From the NCBI GenBank assembly GCA_964035545.1, contig OZ037766.1, positions 14,931,222-14,995,221 of the forward strand: 64,000 nucleotides of DNA, read 5' to 3'. The position numbers and the translations under genes were made by a program. Of the stretch, positions 63,743-64,000 are shown piece by piece (position 1 is the first letter of the stretch; every line of letters begins with the position of its first letter). The notes below the pieces were generated by a model. That model saw only the letters and a list, made by a program, of their open reading frames with translations, was not told where the DNA came from and did no database searches. Source of the DNA: Bugula neritina. Taxonomy: Eukaryota; Bryozoa; Gymnolaemata; Cheilostomatida; Bugulidae.

Positions 63743-64000
63743 TTAGGAAGTTGTAGTTTCTGTTAAAGTTTCTTTATTACCTACACTGGAATAAACTGGG
63801 TGTTCATATACAGTTTCATAGCTTTCATTGCTTAGGATTTTGTAAATCGTGCTGCGCCAATGTTCATAGTTTGCAAAGCTCGTTTTTATTACTTCGAGAA
63901 TGAACTGCTGTGGAAGAGATGTTACAGGAAAGTCAGAGAGGCTTTCCTTGGCTAATATTGCAGCATACTCATGCTGACTAAAGGGCATGATATGGTAGTC
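63743..64000 (-). CDS. 3' exon of an unidentified gene, cut by the window edge
   Basis: A minus-strand frame is open from the window end down to a TAA at 63743-63745 (85 codons visible, partial 5'). The peptide looks globular: after DYHIMPFSQHEYAAILAKE come a hydrophobic-aromatic stretch (FILEVIKTSFANYEHW) and a Thr-rich tail (TETTTS). The Met at 63988 need not be the start, since the frame continues upstream. The family is not recognised. Confidence 0.5.
   Translation of the reverse strand, partial: DYHIMPFSQHEYAAILAKESLSDFPVTSLPQQFILEVIKTSFANYEHWRSTIYKILSNESYETVYEHPVYSSVGNKETLTETTTS

Overview
This is nuclear DNA from an intron-rich, AT-rich animal. Three conserved metazoan genes with canonical GT-AG introns are present, together with hAT-type and other short DNA transposons, probable tRNA-derived SINEs and many mini- and microsatellites. 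The species cannot be read from the sequence. Gene content and N-terminal exon style suggest an invertebrate, perhaps a lophotrochozoan, but that is inference.

Left part (1-7.2 kb). Two short plus-strand genes of unknown family, each with an uninterrupted coding exon just 3' of a splice acceptor (1003-1575, 190 aa; 2985-3917, 310 aa), are followed by a complete minus-strand acyl-CoA thioesterase 13 gene (ACOT13/THEM2, three exons, 146 aa, catalytic residues intact).

Repeat-rich gap (7.7-17 kb). It holds a 14-bp minisatellite, a 321-bp hAT-like MITE with a perfect 8-bp target duplication, a 604-bp element with long inverted repeats around a (TA)n tract, a foldback palindrome, a SINE-like copy, a 1.6-kb inverted-repeat structure with a CCAACC-type minisatellite in one arm, and large tracts of period-6 microsatellite in which AGT- and ACT-type units alternate.

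Centre (17.6-28.3 kb). A complete nucleosome assembly protein 1-like gene (NAP1L) has eleven coding exons, encodes 390 aa and ends in a CaaX-like CKSQ. Its first intron contains a long same-strand Ser/Arg-rich reading frame (309 aa from its first ATG) that is either a nested gene or an alternative 5' exon. Two introns carry minisatellites that run up close to the next splice acceptor.

Right part (30-62.6 kb). A complete AMP-activated protein kinase gamma-subunit gene (PRKAG family) has four conserved CBS motifs and twelve common-path coding exons counting one first exon. A 24-kb first intron contains three further candidate first exons, all ending in phase 0, so at least four N-termini are possible (659 aa for the most upstream). 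A second hAT MITE copy, a second poly-triplet/hexamer cluster and a SINE lie in its introns. The right edge holds the 3' exon of an unidentified minus-strand gene.

The identified genes serve unrelated housekeeping functions: lipid metabolism, histone chaperoning and energy sensing. There is no sign of a co-functioning cluster. The most unusual material is the mixed-orientation hexamer repeat clusters, the set of non-autonomous inverted-repeat elements, the intronic ORF in NAP1L and the orphan genes at the left.
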